A stretch of 64,000 nt of DNA from Haliea sp040221975. GTDB lineage: Bacteria; Pseudomonadota; Gammaproteobacteria; Pseudomonadales; Halieaceae. Each line of letters starts with the position of its first letter. The first letter of the stretch is position 1. Below, piece after piece: positions 24,881 to 33,882 of this stretch. The notes beneath the pieces were generated by a model that made no database searches, was not told where the DNA came from, and saw nothing but the letters and a program-made list of their open reading frames with translations. Location of the stretch: NCBI GenBank assembly GCA_040221975.1, contig JAVJWR010000017.1, forward strand, positions 1-64,000, in the 5' to 3' direction. A program made the position numbers and the translations under genes.

Positions 24881-27800
24881 TCACCTGCGTGCCTCCATCG
24901 AGGTACTGGCGTGTATCTGCACTGCGGCCAGCGGATCTTGGAAGCGCTGCAGCAGCTCCGCCCGCTGCTCCCCATAACGAACCACCGACTCGGCCTTGAC
25001 CGGGCCGTAGCCGCGAACCTCCTCGGGCAGCCGAGCCAGCTCCAGGGCAATATCGAAATTGGCGGAGTCCAGCCCCGCCAGCAACTCCTCCAGCAGCGCC
25101 CGGTAGTCCGCGATCAGGGCCCGCTCCTGGCGCCGGTCCGGGTGGTAGCCGAAGGGGTCCGCCCAGGTGCCGCGCAAGCCGCGGAAACGGGCCAGCAGGG
25201 CGAAGGCCCGCAGCATCCACGGTCCGAATGTGCGCTTGCGCGGCCGCCCCTGCTCGTCCAGACCGCGGCTGAACACGGGCGGCGCGAGGTGGAACTGCAG
25301 GGTGTAATCACCCTCAAAGGTCGCCTCCAGCTGCTGGCGGAACTTGTCATCAGTATAAAGCCGGGCCACTTCATACTCGTCCTTGTAGGCCATCAGCTTG
25401 TACAGGTTGCGCGCCACGGCCTCGGCCAGGGCGGTACTGTCCGGCTTCACCGCCTGTTCCCCGGCCTTCACTGCGGCAACTGCGTCGCGATAGTCACGGG
25501 CCAGGGACTCGCCCTGGTACTGCACCAGCAGCCCCGCGCGATGCTCGACAATCTCTTCCAGGCCCGGCGGCAGGTTCAGCACCTGCACCAGCCCCGCGAC
25601 CTGGCCCACGTAGTCGGCGTCCACCGCCGCCACTCTGCCCCAGGCGAATGCCTGCAGGTTTTCCGCCACGTTGACACCGTTGAGGTTCAGGGCCTGCTCC
25701 AGGGCCGCCAGCGACACCGGCACCAGGCCCTGCTGCCAGGCGTGGCCCAGCAGGAATACGTTGGCGTAGACCGTGTTGCCGAGAATGCGCTCCATGAGCT
25801 CGTTGGCGGGCACCGTATGCAGTCGCTCCGCACCGACCGCGGCGGTGATGGCGGCCTCGCGCTCGCGCATGCGGATGTCTGCATTGCGGTTGCGCACGAA
25901 CTGGCCGCTGGGCACTTCACTGTGATTGACCAGCACCCGGGTACGGTCCCTGGCCAGCACCCGCACCGCGCGCGGATCCGTGCCGACCACGATATCGCAG
26001 GCCACCACGGCGTCGGCACAGCCGTCGGCAATGCGCACCTGGTTGAGCGCGGCGGGACTGCTGCCGATGCGGATGTGGCTGATCACCGCCCCACCCTTCT
26101 GGGCGAAGCCGGTGAAATCCAGGACGCTGGCGCCCTTGCCCTCCAGGTGCGCGGCCATGGTCACCAGGGCACCCACGGTAACGACGCCGGTACCGCCAAT
26201 ACCGGCCACCAGCAGGTTGAAGTTGTCGGCAAGGTCGACCTCCGGCGGCATCGGCAATGTCGCCACCCGGCTCTCGAGATCAGCGCCGGCGGGGTCGGCG
26301 CTCGAACGCCGCAGGCTGCCGCCGAGCACCGAGACAAAGCTGGGGCAGAAGCCCTTGACGCAGGAATAGTCCTTGTTGCAGGAGGACTGGTCGATCTTGC
26401 GCTTGCGCCCCAGTTCGGTGTCGACGGGATAGATGGAGAGGCAGTTGGATTGCACGGAACAGTCGCCACAGCCCTCGCACACGGCCTGGTTGATGAACAT
26501 GCGCCGGTCCGGATCCGGGTAGGCGCCCTTCTTGCGCAGACGCCGCTTTTCCGCCGCGCAGGTCTGGTCGTAGATGAGGACGGTAACGCCTGCGGTATCC
26601 CGCAATTCCCGCTGTACCGTGTCCAGCTCGTCCCGGTGGTGAAAGCTCGTTGCGGCGGGAAACAGGGACTTCTCTGTGTATTTCTCCGGCTCGTCGCTCA
26701 TTACCGCGATCCGCTGCACGCCCTCGGAACGCACCTGGTTGGCAATCGCCGGCACGGTGATGACCCCGTCCACCGGCTGGCCGCCGGTCATGGCCACGGC
26801 GTCGTTGAACAGGATCTTGTAAGTGATGTTGGTACCCGCTGCCACCGCCTGGCGGATTGCCATGTAGCCGGAATGAAAATAGGTGCCCTCGCCCAGGTTC
26901 TGGAATACGTGGCCGTTGCCGGTAAAGCGTGACTTGCCCACCCAGTTCACCCCCTCGCCGCCCATCTGTATCAGGGACTCGGTATTGCGGTCCATCCACG
27001 AGGCCATGAAGTGGCAGCCAATGCCGGCCAGCGCCTTGCTGCCCTCGGGCACCCGGGTGGAGGTATTGTGGGGGCAGCCGGCGCAGAAATACGGGGTGCG
27101 CTTGACATCGGTGGGCACACTGACTGCAACCTGCCTGGCCCGCAGGGCCGCGAGCTGCTCGTCGAACCGCACCTCGGGGTACTCGTGGGTAATGCGGGCA
27201 GCGACAATGGGCGCCAGCAGGGCCGGGCTCAGCTCACCGGTCCAGGGCACCAGCGGCCGCCCCTCCTCGTCGTACTTGCCGACCATGCGGCTGGGCTTGT
27301 CACTCTGGTAATCGTACAGGGCCTCCTTCAGCTCGCTTTCGATGATGCCGCGCTTTTCCTCCACCACCAAGACCTCGTCCTTGCCGCGCAGGAAGGCCCG
27401 GGCACCCCGGGTCTCCAGCGGCCAGACCATGCCCACCTTGTAGATGTCGATACCCAGCTCGCGGGCGCGGCGCTCGTCGATACCCAGCAACCGCAGCGCC
27501 TCCATCAGGTCCAGGTGGCCCTTGCCGGTGGTGATGATGCCGAAGCGGGCATCGGGGATTTTGTAGATCGCGCGGTCGATGGGATTGGCGCGGGCGAAGC
27601 CGCGCACCGCCTCCAGCTTGGCCACCAGGCGCGCTTCCACCTGCGGCCCTGGCAGGTCCGGCCAGCGGTAGTGGAGACCGTAGTCCGGCGCCTGGTAATC
27701 CTCCGGGGTATTGAATTCGCGGCTGTAGTCCAGTGCCACCGAGGCGGCGCTCTCCACGGTTTCGGAAATGGCCTTGAAACCGACCCAGGTGCCCGAATAC

Positions 27801-28393
27801 CGGGACAGGGCGAATCCGTACAGGCCGTACTCAATGTATTCCGCCACCGATGCCGGGTTCAGGGTCGGCATGAAGTAGGCCATGAAGGCGACATCCGACT
27901 GGTGTGACATGCTGGAGGACACGCAGCCGTGATCGTCACCTGCGATCACCAGCACGCCGCCGTGGGGCGAACTGCCGTAGGCATTGCCGTGCTTGAGCGC
28001 GTCGCCGGAGCGGTCAACCCCCGGGCCCTTGCCGTACCAGATCGAGAATACCCCGTCGACCTCGCGGTTGGCGTCGGTTTCCACCTGCTGGGTGCCGAGG
28101 ATGGCGGTGGCCGCCAGGTCCTCGTTGATGGCGGGCAGGAAATCGATGTCGTACTCGCGCAGGAAGCGCTCCGCCCGCCACAGCTCCTGGTCGTAGGCAC
28201 CCAGCGGCGAGCCGCGATAGCCGGAAATGAAGCCCGCCGTGTTGAGTCCCTGACGGCGATCCAGGGCCCGCTGCAGCATCGGCAGCCTGACCAGGGCCTG
28301 GGTGCCGGTGAGGAACACCCGGCCGTTCTCGCGCCGGTAGCGGTCCTGCAGGTCGTAGGCGTCCAGGGGCGGTACTGTGGCGGGCTGGTTCAT
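24881..28393 (-). CDS. Indolepyruvate:ferredoxin oxidoreductase, fused subunits
   Basis: An 1170-residue single-chain indolepyruvate ferredoxin oxidoreductase. The thiamine-diphosphate-enzyme part runs from the start (ISGYRGSPLGAYD) through VVEEKRGIIESE and YFCAGCPHNTS. Next comes an iron-sulphur region at about residues 635-690 (CEGCGDC, then CNKDYSC and CVKGFCP). The gamma-type domain starts at about 730 (VAGIGGTGVVTVGALV), followed by a C-terminal domain. It decarboxylates aryl or branched 2-oxo acids to acyl-CoA with ferredoxin reduction. Size matches the fused aerobic-proteobacterial form. The divergent Lrp-type regulator gene, 149 bases away, suggests regulation by an amino acid. It converges with the amidotransferase gene. 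Confidence 0.93.
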   Translation of the reverse strand: MNQPATVPPLDAYDLQDRYRRENGRVFLTGTQALVRLPMLQRALDRRQGLNTAGFISGYRGSPLGAYDQELWRAERFLREYDIDFLPAINEDLAATAILGTQQVETDANREVDGVFSIWYGKGPGVDRSGDALKHGNAYGSSPHGGVLVIAGDDHGCVSSSMSHQSDVAFMAYFMPTLNPASVAEYIEYGLYGFALSRYSGTWVGFKAISETVESAASVALDYSREFNTPEDYQAPDYGLHYRWPDLPGPQVEARLVAKLEAVRGFARANPIDRAIYKIPDARFGIITTGKGHLDLMEALRLLGIDERRARELGIDIYKVGMVWPLETRGARAFLRGKDEVLVVEEKRGIIESELKEALYDYQSDKPSRMVGKYDEEGRPLVPWTGELSPALLAPIVAARITHEYPEVRFDEQLAALRARQVAVSVPTDVKRTPYFCAGCPHNTSTRVPEGSKALAGIGCHFMASWMDRNTESLIQMGGEGVNWVGKSRFTGNGHVFQNLGEGTYFHSGYMAIRQAVAAGTNITYKILFNDAVAMTGGQPVDGVITVPAIANQVRSEGVQRIAVMSDEPEKYTEKSLFPAATSFHHRDELDTVQRELRDTAGVTVLIYDQTCAAEKRRLRKKGAYPDPDRRMFINQAVCEGCGDCSVQSNCLSIYPVDTELGRKRKIDQSSCNKDYSCVKGFCPSFVSVLGGSLRRSSADPAGADLESRVATLPMPPEVDLADNFNLLVAGIGGTGVVTVGALVTMAAHLEGKGASVLDFTGFAQKGGAVISHIRIGSSPAALNQVRIADGCADAVVACDIVVGTDPRAVRVLARDRTRVLVNHSEVPSGQFVRNRNADIRMREREAAITAAVGAERLHTVPANELMERILGNTVYANVFLLGHAWQQGLVPVSLAALEQALNLNGVNVAENLQAFAWGRVAAVDADYVGQVAGLVQVLNLPPGLEEIVEHRAGLLVQYQGESLARDYRDAVAAVKAGEQAVKPDSTALAEAVARNLYKLMAYKDEYEVARLYTDDKFRQQLEATFEGDYTLQFHLAPPVFSRGLDEQGRPRKRTFGPWMLRAFALLARFRGLRGTWADPFGYHPDRRQERALIADYRALLEELLAGLDSANFDIALELARLPEEVRGYGPVKAESVVRYGEQRAELLQRFQDPLAAVQIHASTSMEARR

Positions 28394-28475
28394 GCGGCGA
28401 ATCCGGTGAGTTTCAATTCTCTAACTGTAGTCCTTCCAGGCAGGAATGTGCTTCCTTTTTCTTTGAAGCAGCACC

Positions 28476-28507
28476 GGATTAGCGGATAATCCTTTCTTTT
28501 TTATAAA
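28476..28507 (+). promoter_or_regulatory. Promoter and candidate operator of the Lrp-type regulator
   Basis: Perfect dyad GGATTA-GCGGA-TAATCC at 28476-28492 overlaps the position of a weak -35 box (TTAGCG), with TATAAA as -10 at 28502-28507. The AT-rich surroundings and the overlap fit autoregulation and control of the divergent oxidoreductase gene. Protein binding is inferred only. Confidence 0.45.
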
Positions 28508-28542
28508 ATATTCGCAACTTTATTTCATCACAGGGGGGAATC

Positions 28543-29010
28543 GTGGACCGCATTGATATCCGCATACTGCAGGCACTGCAGCGCGACGGCCGCATCAGCA
28601 ACCAGCAGCTGGCCACCGAGGTGGGCATTTCCCCGGCCGCCTGCTGGCGACGGATGAAGGCACTGGAGGACAGCGGCGTGATTGAGCGCTACACCGCGCT
28701 GCTGAACCGCGACAAGGTCAATCTCAAGCTCTGCGCCTTCATCCACATCACCCTGGCGCGGCACGTGCGGGAAAGCACCGCCGAATTCGAAGCCGCGGTG
28801 CGCCAGCGACCCGAGGTGATGGAGTGCTTCGTCACCACCGGGGAAGCGGACTTCATCCTCCGGGTGGTGACCGAGAACATCGCAACCTTCGACGCCTTCC
28901 TGGAAGGTTTTCTGTTCAGTATTCCCTGGATTTCCCAGATCAAGTCCAATATTGCGCTGCGGGAGATCAAGCTGGAGACGGCCCTGCCCCTGGACCAGGG
29001 GCAGTCCTGA
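28543..29010 (+). CDS. Lrp/AsnC-family transcriptional regulator
   Basis: A 155-residue regulator. N-terminal winged helix (IDIRILQALQRDGRISNQQL, then ISPAACWRRMKALEDSGVI, residues 4-50) and a C-terminal RAM/ligand domain (LNRDKVNLKLCAFIHI to the end, with TTGEADFILRV). The GTG start is preceded by an excellent ribosome site AGGGGGGAA. It is divergent from the indolepyruvate oxidoreductase gene. Lrp-family proteins sense amino acids; BkdR- or Bkd-like sensing of a branched or aromatic amino acid would match the neighbour's substrates, but is inferred. Confidence 0.93.
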   Translation: MDRIDIRILQALQRDGRISNQQLATEVGISPAACWRRMKALEDSGVIERYTALLNRDKVNLKLCAFIHITLARHVRESTAEFEAAVRQRPEVMECFVTTGEADFILRVVTENIATFDAFLEGFLFSIPWISQIKSNIALREIKLETALPLDQGQS

Positions 29011-29025
29011 GAGGCCCCTGGCCGC

Positions 29026-30138
29026 TCAGAGCCCGTCCAGCTCGCTGAACTTCACCACCCGGGCGCGTACCGGCGGATGCTCGCTGGCACCGATCCAGCG
29101 CCAGCACAGGGTGCCGCGATGGTGGCCCGCGGTTTCCACCCAGTTGGCCTGGGGCGGTTTCCGATGGGCGACCACGATCACCACGCTGCCGTCCGCCTCG
29201 TAGCGGGCCGTGTGCTTGTTGAAATGAATCTGGTGATAGCGGTAGTCCAGGGACTCCATCCACCAGTTTTGCAGCACGAAATTCCAGGTCTGGCACTCCG
29301 GTATTTCCGGGGCATGGATCAGCAGCGCCTCGTCCTCCGCCAGCTCCCAGCTGCTGTGGAAATAGTAGATATTCGGGTCGCCGCCGATCGCCTGGCAATA
29401 GGCCTGGTCCGCGGGCGCCACCTGGTTCACGGTGGGCAGGAAGCTCTCGGCCCAGCCCTCGAACAGGCCGGTGGTGTTGCGGATAAACTGCACTGCACCC
29501 TGCAGGGCCCGGTCCAGTTTTTCCGGGCTCAACGGTGCCGGCCTGTCCTGCTCGGCGCCGATACGCTCAATGCGGATTTCCGCCTTCTCTTCCCGGCGCC
29601 GGTCCTGGAAGGTCTGGCGCACGTTGAGAGCATTGGTCTCCGGGCCCATGGGCAGCCAGTTGCCGGGCTGGCGTTTCTGGCTGACGATGATTTCCAGGGT
29701 GCCATCCGGGTTGAGTTCGATATCACGGGAGTCCAGCCAGCCGTCGGTCTTCATGCCGCCGCCACTGCTGTAGCGGTTGATGACCGTGCCAAAACCGAGA
29801 TAGTCGACCGTGCCGCGGGTACCGGTAATGCGGTAGTCGTGGTTGGGGTCGATACTCGCGGTCTGGTAGTGATTGTCTGGATTGTCCGCTCCCAGCTTGA
29901 TGGTCTCGTGGGCCGGGCAACGCAGCTCGGGGAACAGCGGGTCGCCCGCCTCCAGGAAACTCTCCAGGCCCGCGCGCAGCATGCGGCTCAGGTAGCGATA
30001 GCCCTCGGCGCGAGTGAAGGCATCCTGGGGTGCCAGCTCCGCCTCCACCAGCTGCCCCGCCTCCTTCAGGGCATCGCAGAAGTCACTCCAGGTGCTGCCA
30101 TCGAGAATGCGTTGTTCCGCGCTGTTGGGCTCACTCAT
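29026..30138 (-). CDS. DUF1214-type domain protein
   Basis: A 370-residue protein without signal peptide or membrane span. The C-terminal third (about 260-360) carries DUF1214-type features: a YYFHSSWELAEDEALLIHAPEIPE strand set, NWWMESLDY, and a closing block PPQANWVETAGHHRG with CWRWIGA. The middle contains YSSGGGMKTDGWLDSRDI. Function is not known. Its start overlaps the stop of the sulfotransferase gene by four bases (ATGA), so the two proteins are made together and probably act on one substrate, perhaps a lipid or steroid-like alcohol. That substrate class is a guess. Confidence 0.8.
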   Translation of the reverse strand: MSEPNSAEQRILDGSTWSDFCDALKEAGQLVEAELAPQDAFTRAEGYRYLSRMLRAGLESFLEAGDPLFPELRCPAHETIKLGADNPDNHYQTASIDPNHDYRITGTRGTVDYLGFGTVINRYSSGGGMKTDGWLDSRDIELNPDGTLEIIVSQKRQPGNWLPMGPETNALNVRQTFQDRRREEKAEIRIERIGAEQDRPAPLSPEKLDRALQGAVQFIRNTTGLFEGWAESFLPTVNQVAPADQAYCQAIGGDPNIYYFHSSWELAEDEALLIHAPEIPECQTWNFVLQNWWMESLDYRYHQIHFNKHTARYEADGSVVIVVAHRKPPQANWVETAGHHRGTLCWRWIGASEHPPVRARVVKFSELDGL

Positions 30139-31304
30139 GCCGCTCTCTCCTCATCCATGTTCAGGCCGTAGCGACGGGTGTAGTCCCCAAACAAGGTCTC
30201 CACCTCGTCGCGATCAATACTGTAATCCTGCAGCTGGTAGCGATGCTCGCCATGCCGGCCGCGAGGGTGGGCGTCCAGCCAGCGCTGCATGCGTTCGCGT
30301 ACAGACGTATCCAGAGGCATGCCTCGCAGCGCGTAGAGCTGCTCCAGCACCGTCCAGGGATCGCGCAGGAAATCATCGTGGTGCAGGTCAATGAACTGGC
30401 CCGGATGCGCAGGCTCCAGCGCCGCCCGGTCGGCCTCGAAGGTACGGGTGTACGCGGTGAGCATGTTCATCCAGTCGCGCCCGATCTCTGCCCGGTCGAC
30501 CACATCGCTGCCGCTGCGCCGCAGGAGTTCACTGAAACTGCAGCCGGAGGCGACAAACGCCATCGGTGCACGGTGGGTCTGGAGGATAATGGCATCCGGA
30601 TAGACCCGCAGGATTTCCCGCAGACCCAGCTGGTGAAATGGCGCTTTCAACACCCAGCTGCCGGGGTGACGCGACTGCAGCAACTGCAGCTGGCGCCGGT
30701 GGTAATCGTAGCTGTCCGAGCGACACAGGTTGTCGTACAGCCAGTTGGCGTAGCTGGGGATATGAAACAGTGCCGGGTATTCCACCGACATGAAGTTGCG
30801 GTTGAGCAGCATGTAGCACTCATCCGGTTCCTCGGCGTCGATCAGGTGGGTGCGCTTGAATCCCGGCAGGAAGGTCTCGGTCAGGGCCACACTCTCGGCC
30901 TGCGCGGCAATGCGTGGGTCCGTGGTGTAGGTGGCGGTTTCCGGCGGCGGCACCGGGTTCTGGGCTTCCCACAGCCTCAGGGTGCGATTGCGCGGATCCT
31001 GGTTCAGCAGGTGATGCAGAGCGGTGGTGCCGGTGCGAGGCAGGCCAATGATGAACACCGGCTGGCGCACGGACTCGTCGGCGACCTCCGGGTGCGCTGC
31101 CAGATAATCCTGGATTTGCAGGCGCTTGCCGAGGCCCGCCAGGATGGTCATCTGCGCCCGCATCTGGCCAAACTCGTTGAGCCGCGCCTCGGTCAGCAGC
31201 GCGTCCAGCAGCCGCTCCAGCGCCTCGTAGAAGGCAGGGTCGCCAAAATCTTCCAGCCCGGTATCCAGCATGGCCTGCTGGCGCAGTGATTCAATTTCAA
31301 GCAC
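30135..31304 (-). CDS. PAPS-dependent sulfotransferase-family protein
   Basis: A 389-residue sulfotransferase-fold protein. The 5-prime-phosphosulfate loop is FIIGLPRTGTTALHHLL near residue 85, followed by RLWEAQNPVPPPE, and the 3-prime-phosphate-binding region appears as MAFVASGCSFSELLRR with an LHHDDFLRDPWTVLEQLY block. The family transfers sulfate from PAPS to hydroxyls or amines, though many bacterial members are uncharacterised. It overlaps the DUF1214-like gene at its 3-prime end and is divergent from the creatininase-family gene, with 200 bases between starts. The acceptor is unknown. Confidence 0.9.
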   Translation of the reverse strand: MLEIESLRQQAMLDTGLEDFGDPAFYEALERLLDALLTEARLNEFGQMRAQMTILAGLGKRLQIQDYLAAHPEVADESVRQPVFIIGLPRTGTTALHHLLNQDPRNRTLRLWEAQNPVPPPETATYTTDPRIAAQAESVALTETFLPGFKRTHLIDAEEPDECYMLLNRNFMSVEYPALFHIPSYANWLYDNLCRSDSYDYHRRQLQLLQSRHPGSWVLKAPFHQLGLREILRVYPDAIILQTHRAPMAFVASGCSFSELLRRSGSDVVDRAEIGRDWMNMLTAYTRTFEADRAALEPAHPGQFIDLHHDDFLRDPWTVLEQLYALRGMPLDTSVRERMQRWLDAHPRGRHGEHRYQLQDYSIDRDEVETLFGDYTRRYGLNMDEERAA

Positions 31305-31422
31305 GGGTCACCCTTCCTGTCATTATTATTGTGCTGACCGGCCCTGCGAGCCTCGTCAGCTGGTCACTGTACAGACCCTGGATGATGCTGGCATCTCCCG
31401 TTCCTGTGCGCATTCGTTCTGG

Positions 31423-31428
31423 TATAAC
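31423..31428 (+). promoter_or_regulatory. Candidate -10 box for the creatininase-family gene
   Basis: TATAAC (five of six) lies 77 bases before the ATG at 31505, in the 200-base divergent gap. No good -35 is visible at the right distance, so this is weak. The rest of the gap shows no clear element. Confidence 0.25.
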
Positions 31429-31504
31429 AAACGAGACCGCGCCTCGCATTGCTCCCCGATACCCGCAACTGCTAACCTTCCGGGTTTACACAAGGACTGA
31501 CGTC

Positions 31505-32263
31505 ATGCGGCTTCCCGTTTCCACCTGGCCGGACATTGATGCCTGGCTGAAGCAATCGACGACCATCGTGATTCCCATCGGCTCAATGGAACAGCATGGG
31601 CCCAATGGCTTCCTGGGCACGGACGCGCTGTGTCCCGAGATCATAGCAAACCATGCCGAAAGCCTTGCTCCCGATGAGTTGCTCATCGGTCCGACGTTCA
31701 GCGTTGGCTGCGCCCAGCATCACCTCGATTTTCCCGGCACCATCACGCTGCGACCCTCGACCATGATCGCAGCCATGGTGGACTGGACCGACAGCCTGCT
31801 GCGCCACGGCTTCGATCGAATCTACTGGTTCAACGGCCACGGCGGCAACATCGCCACCATCGAAGCAGCTTTCTCCGAAATCCACGCCCGCCGCAGTTTC
31901 GACCCGCGGGGTGCCGACACGCGGCCCGACCTGTGGCTGCAACGCCGGGACTGGTGGGACTTCGCGGAGGTCATGTCTCTCTGCAAACAGATCTACCCGC
32001 AGGGCCACGGCAGCCATGCCACCGCCTCGGAGGTTGCCGTGACCTACTGGGCGCACCCGGAACGGGAGCGCCAACATACCGCCATGAGCCCGAAGATTGC
32101 GCCGAACGGCTCCATCAGCGACGCCGTGCGCTATCGGCGCGACTTCCCCGATGGCCGCATCGGCTCGGACCCGACCCAGGCCAATGCCGCGGATGGCGGC
32201 CGCATTGTCGCCGCCTCGGCACAGTGCCTGATCGACGATGTGGCCCGGTTCGGGCGTCGCTGA
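31505..32263 (+). CDS. Creatininase-family amidohydrolase
   Basis: A 252-residue member of the creatininase family. Metal ligands are visible in IPIGSMEQHGPNGFLGTDAL (Glu, His, Asp), NGHGGN and the glutamate of TASEVAVTYW. These are binuclear zinc or manganese amidohydrolases: creatininase, and a larger set acting on cyclic amides or cofactor precursors. The start at ATG 31505 (MRLPVSTW) is chosen because the long upstream open frame lacks family similarity. Creatinase is absent from the window, so a creatinine pathway is not supported. The 3-prime end overlaps the convergent serine hydrolase frame by 133 bases. Confidence 0.9.
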   Translation: MRLPVSTWPDIDAWLKQSTTIVIPIGSMEQHGPNGFLGTDALCPEIIANHAESLAPDELLIGPTFSVGCAQHHLDFPGTITLRPSTMIAAMVDWTDSLLRHGFDRIYWFNGHGGNIATIEAAFSEIHARRSFDPRGADTRPDLWLQRRDWWDFAEVMSLCKQIYPQGHGSHATASEVAVTYWAHPERERQHTAMSPKIAPNGSISDAVRYRRDFPDGRIGSDPTQANAADGGRIVAASAQCLIDDVARFGRR

Positions 32264-33564
32264 GCGTTATCCAGATCCAGCAGGTGCAGCGCAATCTGGT
32301 GCCAGATCAGCGGGCCGTGGACCTCGTTGGACTCGCCCTCGGCATCAGGGTGGGCTGACTGCTTGACAATCACCATGTCGGCGACGCTGTCGAGATAGAT
32401 GAACTGTCCGTGCACGCCAATGGCAGACACGGCCCGGTGTGTATTGTTGAAGCTCCACCACTGATCGTGGTATCCGAACGCGATCTTTTCATACCAGTCA
32501 TCCTGATACAGCGCATTGAAAACGGCGCGGTTGCGCGGCGTGAGGATGCGCTTCGCCACCGTGGGAGGCAGCACCTGCCGCTGGTTGTAGTACCCGTCCT
32601 GCAGGATCATCTGGCCAAAGCGCGCCGCGTCCCGGGCAGTGACATTGAGCCCGCCGCCGGCCATCGGGATACCGCCACGGTCCAGCCACAAATAGCCGCT
32701 ACGCTCCGCACCCAGGGGCTGCCAGATGCGCTCGGCAAGCAATTGCTGCAGGGGCTGCCCGGTCACCCGCCTCAAGATCCAGGCCAGCACATCGGTGTTG
32801 GGGGTGACGTAGTGAAACGCGTCCCCGTGCTCCGCGTCCCGGGACTTCAGCGTCGGCAGGTAGTCGTACATCGACGCCGGCCCCGTGTAGGGAGCGGTGG
32901 GATCGTAGCCTATCCAGACAATCTGCCCGTACTGCCAGATGTCGGCCTGGGGATCCTCGTAGTCTTCGCTGAAACTGACACTGGTAACCATGTCCAGCAC
33001 CTGCTGCACGGTGGCACTGCCAAAGGCGCTGTCCGCCAGTTCGGGAAGGTAGCTCGCGACCGGTTGCTCCAGATCAATCGCGCCTTCCTCCGCAAGCATC
33101 AGCACGAGCGTACCGACGAAGGACTTGGTCACGGAGAACATCTGGTGGGGCAAGTGCGGCTGCATGCCATGCAGGTAGCGCTCGTAAACGATCTGGCCGC
33201 GGTGCAGTACCAGGAAGCTGTCCGTGCGGGACTCCTCCATCCAGGTCGCCAGGTCCAGCGTGCGGTCGTCACCGACGTCGAACACCAGTTTGTCCAGGTC
33301 CACCGGCTGGCTTTGCAGCGGCGAGGCCGGGCCCGGACCGGCATAGATGTCCGCCGTCGGCGTCAGTTGCCGTATGTGCCGGAAGCCCCAGCGGCTGTAG
33401 GGCTCCTGCATGAAATTCTGCAGGGTAACCCGCCTGTCCGGGGGCACCGGCGCCCCCCGCATGAGTTCATCTACCGCGGGGGCCTGCTGCGCGGTGGCGG
33501 CGCCAGCGGTTACCAGGATCGCAACAAGCCCCGGGCGAAGCAGGGCCAGTAAACGTGTTTTCAT
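32131..33564 (-). CDS. Secreted beta-lactamase-fold serine hydrolase
   Basis: A 477-residue class C beta-lactamase-like hydrolase with a signal peptide (MKTRLLALLRPGLVAILV, cleavage near TAQQ). The nucleophile motif S-V-T-K is at residues 144-147 (MFSVTKSFVG), a Y-x-N-type motif is in FHYVTPNTDV, and the C-terminal H-G triad replacement is in GVHGQFIY. Likely periplasmic. Family similarity seems to end near HQIALHLLDLD; the last 45 or so residues are read antisense to the creatininase gene and look unlike protein of this family, as if an original stop codon had been lost. Confidence 0.88.
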   Translation of the reverse strand: MKTRLLALLRPGLVAILVTAGAATAQQAPAVDELMRGAPVPPDRRVTLQNFMQEPYSRWGFRHIRQLTPTADIYAGPGPASPLQSQPVDLDKLVFDVGDDRTLDLATWMEESRTDSFLVLHRGQIVYERYLHGMQPHLPHQMFSVTKSFVGTLVLMLAEEGAIDLEQPVASYLPELADSAFGSATVQQVLDMVTSVSFSEDYEDPQADIWQYGQIVWIGYDPTAPYTGPASMYDYLPTLKSRDAEHGDAFHYVTPNTDVLAWILRRVTGQPLQQLLAERIWQPLGAERSGYLWLDRGGIPMAGGGLNVTARDAARFGQMILQDGYYNQRQVLPPTVAKRILTPRNRAVFNALYQDDWYEKIAFGYHDQWWSFNNTHRAVSAIGVHGQFIYLDSVADMVIVKQSAHPDAEGESNEVHGPLIWHQIALHLLDLDNAQRRPNRATSSIRHCAEAATMRPPSAALAWVGSEPMRPSGKSRR

Positions 33565-33726
33565 CCGTTGTCTCCTTCCCGATTCAATCGGTGATCAGTG
33601 CGGTGGAACAAGAAAGACCGGTGCCCCGGTCTGGACAACAACCGGTAGTTGTCGGCCAGAGAAGAAGTGGCCAGCATGCAAATGCCCATTGCTTTCCAAA
33701 TAAACCAAGAAGAAGGACGCACCACC

Positions 33727-33882
33727 ATGGCGACCCTGGCGCAGTTCATTGAGGATTTGGCCACAGACCCGGCTCTGCATCAACCCTGTGTCCGGGATCC
33801 GCAGCAAGCGATGCGAAGCTATGGTCTGAGCGACAGTGAAATTGACGCCGTCAGCCGCGGTAACAAGGAAACCAGCAGTTAA
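33727..33882 (+). CDS. Small LigA-like helical protein
   Basis: A 51-residue protein beginning MATLAQFIEDLATDPALHQ, with the pattern L-x-x-F-hydrophobic-x-D-L-A-x-D-P-x-L, then D-P-x-x-A-M-R-x-Y-G-L-S-D-S-E-I and a G-N/D turn. This is the short helical motif of LigA-type (protocatechuate 4,5-dioxygenase alpha-like) small proteins, many of which stand alone with unknown role and some of which resemble leader peptides of modified peptides. AAGGA lies nine bases before the ATG. A longer frame from 33649 exists but adds unrelated residues. It has no obvious operon partner: the gene upstream is divergent, and the next gene is 289 bases away on the other strand. Confidence 0.65.
   Translation: MATLAQFIEDLATDPALHQPCVRDPQQAMRSYGLSDSEIDAVSRGNKETSS

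Noticed and set aside
31505..32263. A creatinine-to-sarcosine pathway joining the creatininase-family gene with sarcosine oxidase
   Set aside because: No creatinase gene is present, the two loci are more than 23 kb apart, and most creatininase-family proteins do not act on creatinine.
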